Assembly (NCBI GenBank): GCA_021018995.1
Contig: CM037584.1
Span: 44,963,811-45,027,810, forward strand
Direction of reading: 5' to 3'
DNA: 64,000 nt
Source: Chloranthus sessilifolius
Taxonomy: Eukaryota; Streptophyta; Magnoliopsida; Chloranthales; Chloranthaceae
In this document: positions 63,346 to 64,000 of the stretch, one piece after another
Layout: each line of letters starts with the position of its first letter
How positions within the stretch are numbered: position 1 is the stretch's first letter
Translations under genes and position numbers: made by a program
The notes under the pieces: model-generated
What the model saw: only the letters and a program-made list of their open reading frames with translations
Databases searched by the model: none
What the model was told of the DNA's origin: nothing

Positions 63346-64000
63346 TAATTAATTCAACATTTGTTAACTTACACGGTACTCAGACCATTTATTTTTTATA
63401 AATCTTGAGGAAATTCTTAGAAGAACCTCATTATGTTAAGAACGTAAAGTTTGAATCTACCAATGATTGAAATGCCAACTACAAAGAGCAAAATTACGTC
63501 TTGAGCTACCAAACCCCATCTGCCAATATCAAATATGAATCACTGAAATTCAATTAGGATTGTGACCTGTGGGCCTATTGAAATTTGCACTCAACCATAT
63601 ATAATCCATTACAAAATCGATTTGATTTTTGGTCCCAGTTTATGTCACATATTAAGAATTAGATTTACACAAAATATGTTTGCCCAATTCTCTTCTCCAA
63701 GTTTTTTTAAGCCTTACGCGAGGAATAAACAGACTTCGGTGACCAAACCCCATCTCATTTATGTTTTTTTTGTATGGAAGGTCCTATCAGGTGGAATCGG
63801 ATTTTCAATCCAACCCGCCATCCACTGTCCTTGGAAATAAAAGAATCTTGACTGCACTAAATGCTATAAAAGTGATAGCCCATAAAGTTCAAGATTTTCC
63901 TATTAGGTAGGAGTGAACTATTTTTTCCCGTCACCCCATTTCCCTTTCTTAGATACATGTTTTTACAGCTGATTATCCCTTATGAGTGGTCCTCCGAATC
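63346..64000. other. Unassigned AT-rich end of the window
   Basis: No homology recognised on either strand. A 92-residue open frame (63562-63840) has no recognisable domain, is not flanked by splice or promoter signals, and looks like chance. Confidence 0.5.

Overview
The window is nuclear DNA of a flowering plant. The evidence is two host genes with GT-AG introns and clear plant homologues, plus plant-type Tat/Gypsy and Copia retrotransposons, L1 and RTE LINEs, and hAT, PIF/Harbinger-like and CACTA-like DNA elements. Nothing fixes the species. The very long, transposon-stuffed introns suggest a large-genome lineage, but that is inference.

Host genes. (1) The last seven exons of an ERD6-like (MFS) sugar transporter run on the + strand from 21945 to 30316. 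Its 5' exons are not in the window. (2) A complete four-exon alpha/beta-hydrolase gene, close to the Arabidopsis At4g33180 type, runs on the - strand from 62098 to 48452. It encodes 309 aa and its exons 2-4 are only 90, 68 and 139 bp. The two genes converge. Their shared 3' end was duplicated in tandem. The left copy (about 30.5-32.8 kb) carries the real transporter 3' end and dead hydrolase exons 4 and 3. The right copy (36.7 kb onward) carries a fragment of transporter 3' UTR and the real hydrolase exons.

Layout. 1-345: RTE LINE 3' end. 447-21270: one 20.8-kb Tat-lineage Ty3/Gypsy element on the - strand, with 3-kb LTRs and a 5-bp target duplication, lying upstream of the first visible transporter exon. 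It carries an antisense extra gene of plant-mobile-domain type flanked by two tandem arrays (13 x 163 bp and 6 x 86 bp), and its LTRs hold two more arrays. 21945-30316: transporter exons. The 7.3-kb intron holds a Copia-like LTR, an L1 LINE split by LTR-like sequence, and a hAT element. 30.5-33.2 kb: duplicated hydrolase 3' end. 33.2-36.7 kb: L1 LINE fragments split by a GC-rich LTR-like insert and a Tourist-like MITE. 36809-43265: Copia element (-). 43362-48198: second Copia element (+), ending about 250 bp from the hydrolase stop codon. 48.4-62.1 kb: hydrolase exons separated by introns full of MITEs, a hAT nested in a Tourist-like element, a foldback element, a tRNA-type SINE and a solo LTR. 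62.1-64 kb: upstream region of the hydrolase.

The most unusual item is the Tat element. It has four separate tandem arrays in one element and an antisense cargo gene that seems to keep introns. The duplication is also useful, because its left copy shows sites that are empty where the two Copia elements sit in the right copy.
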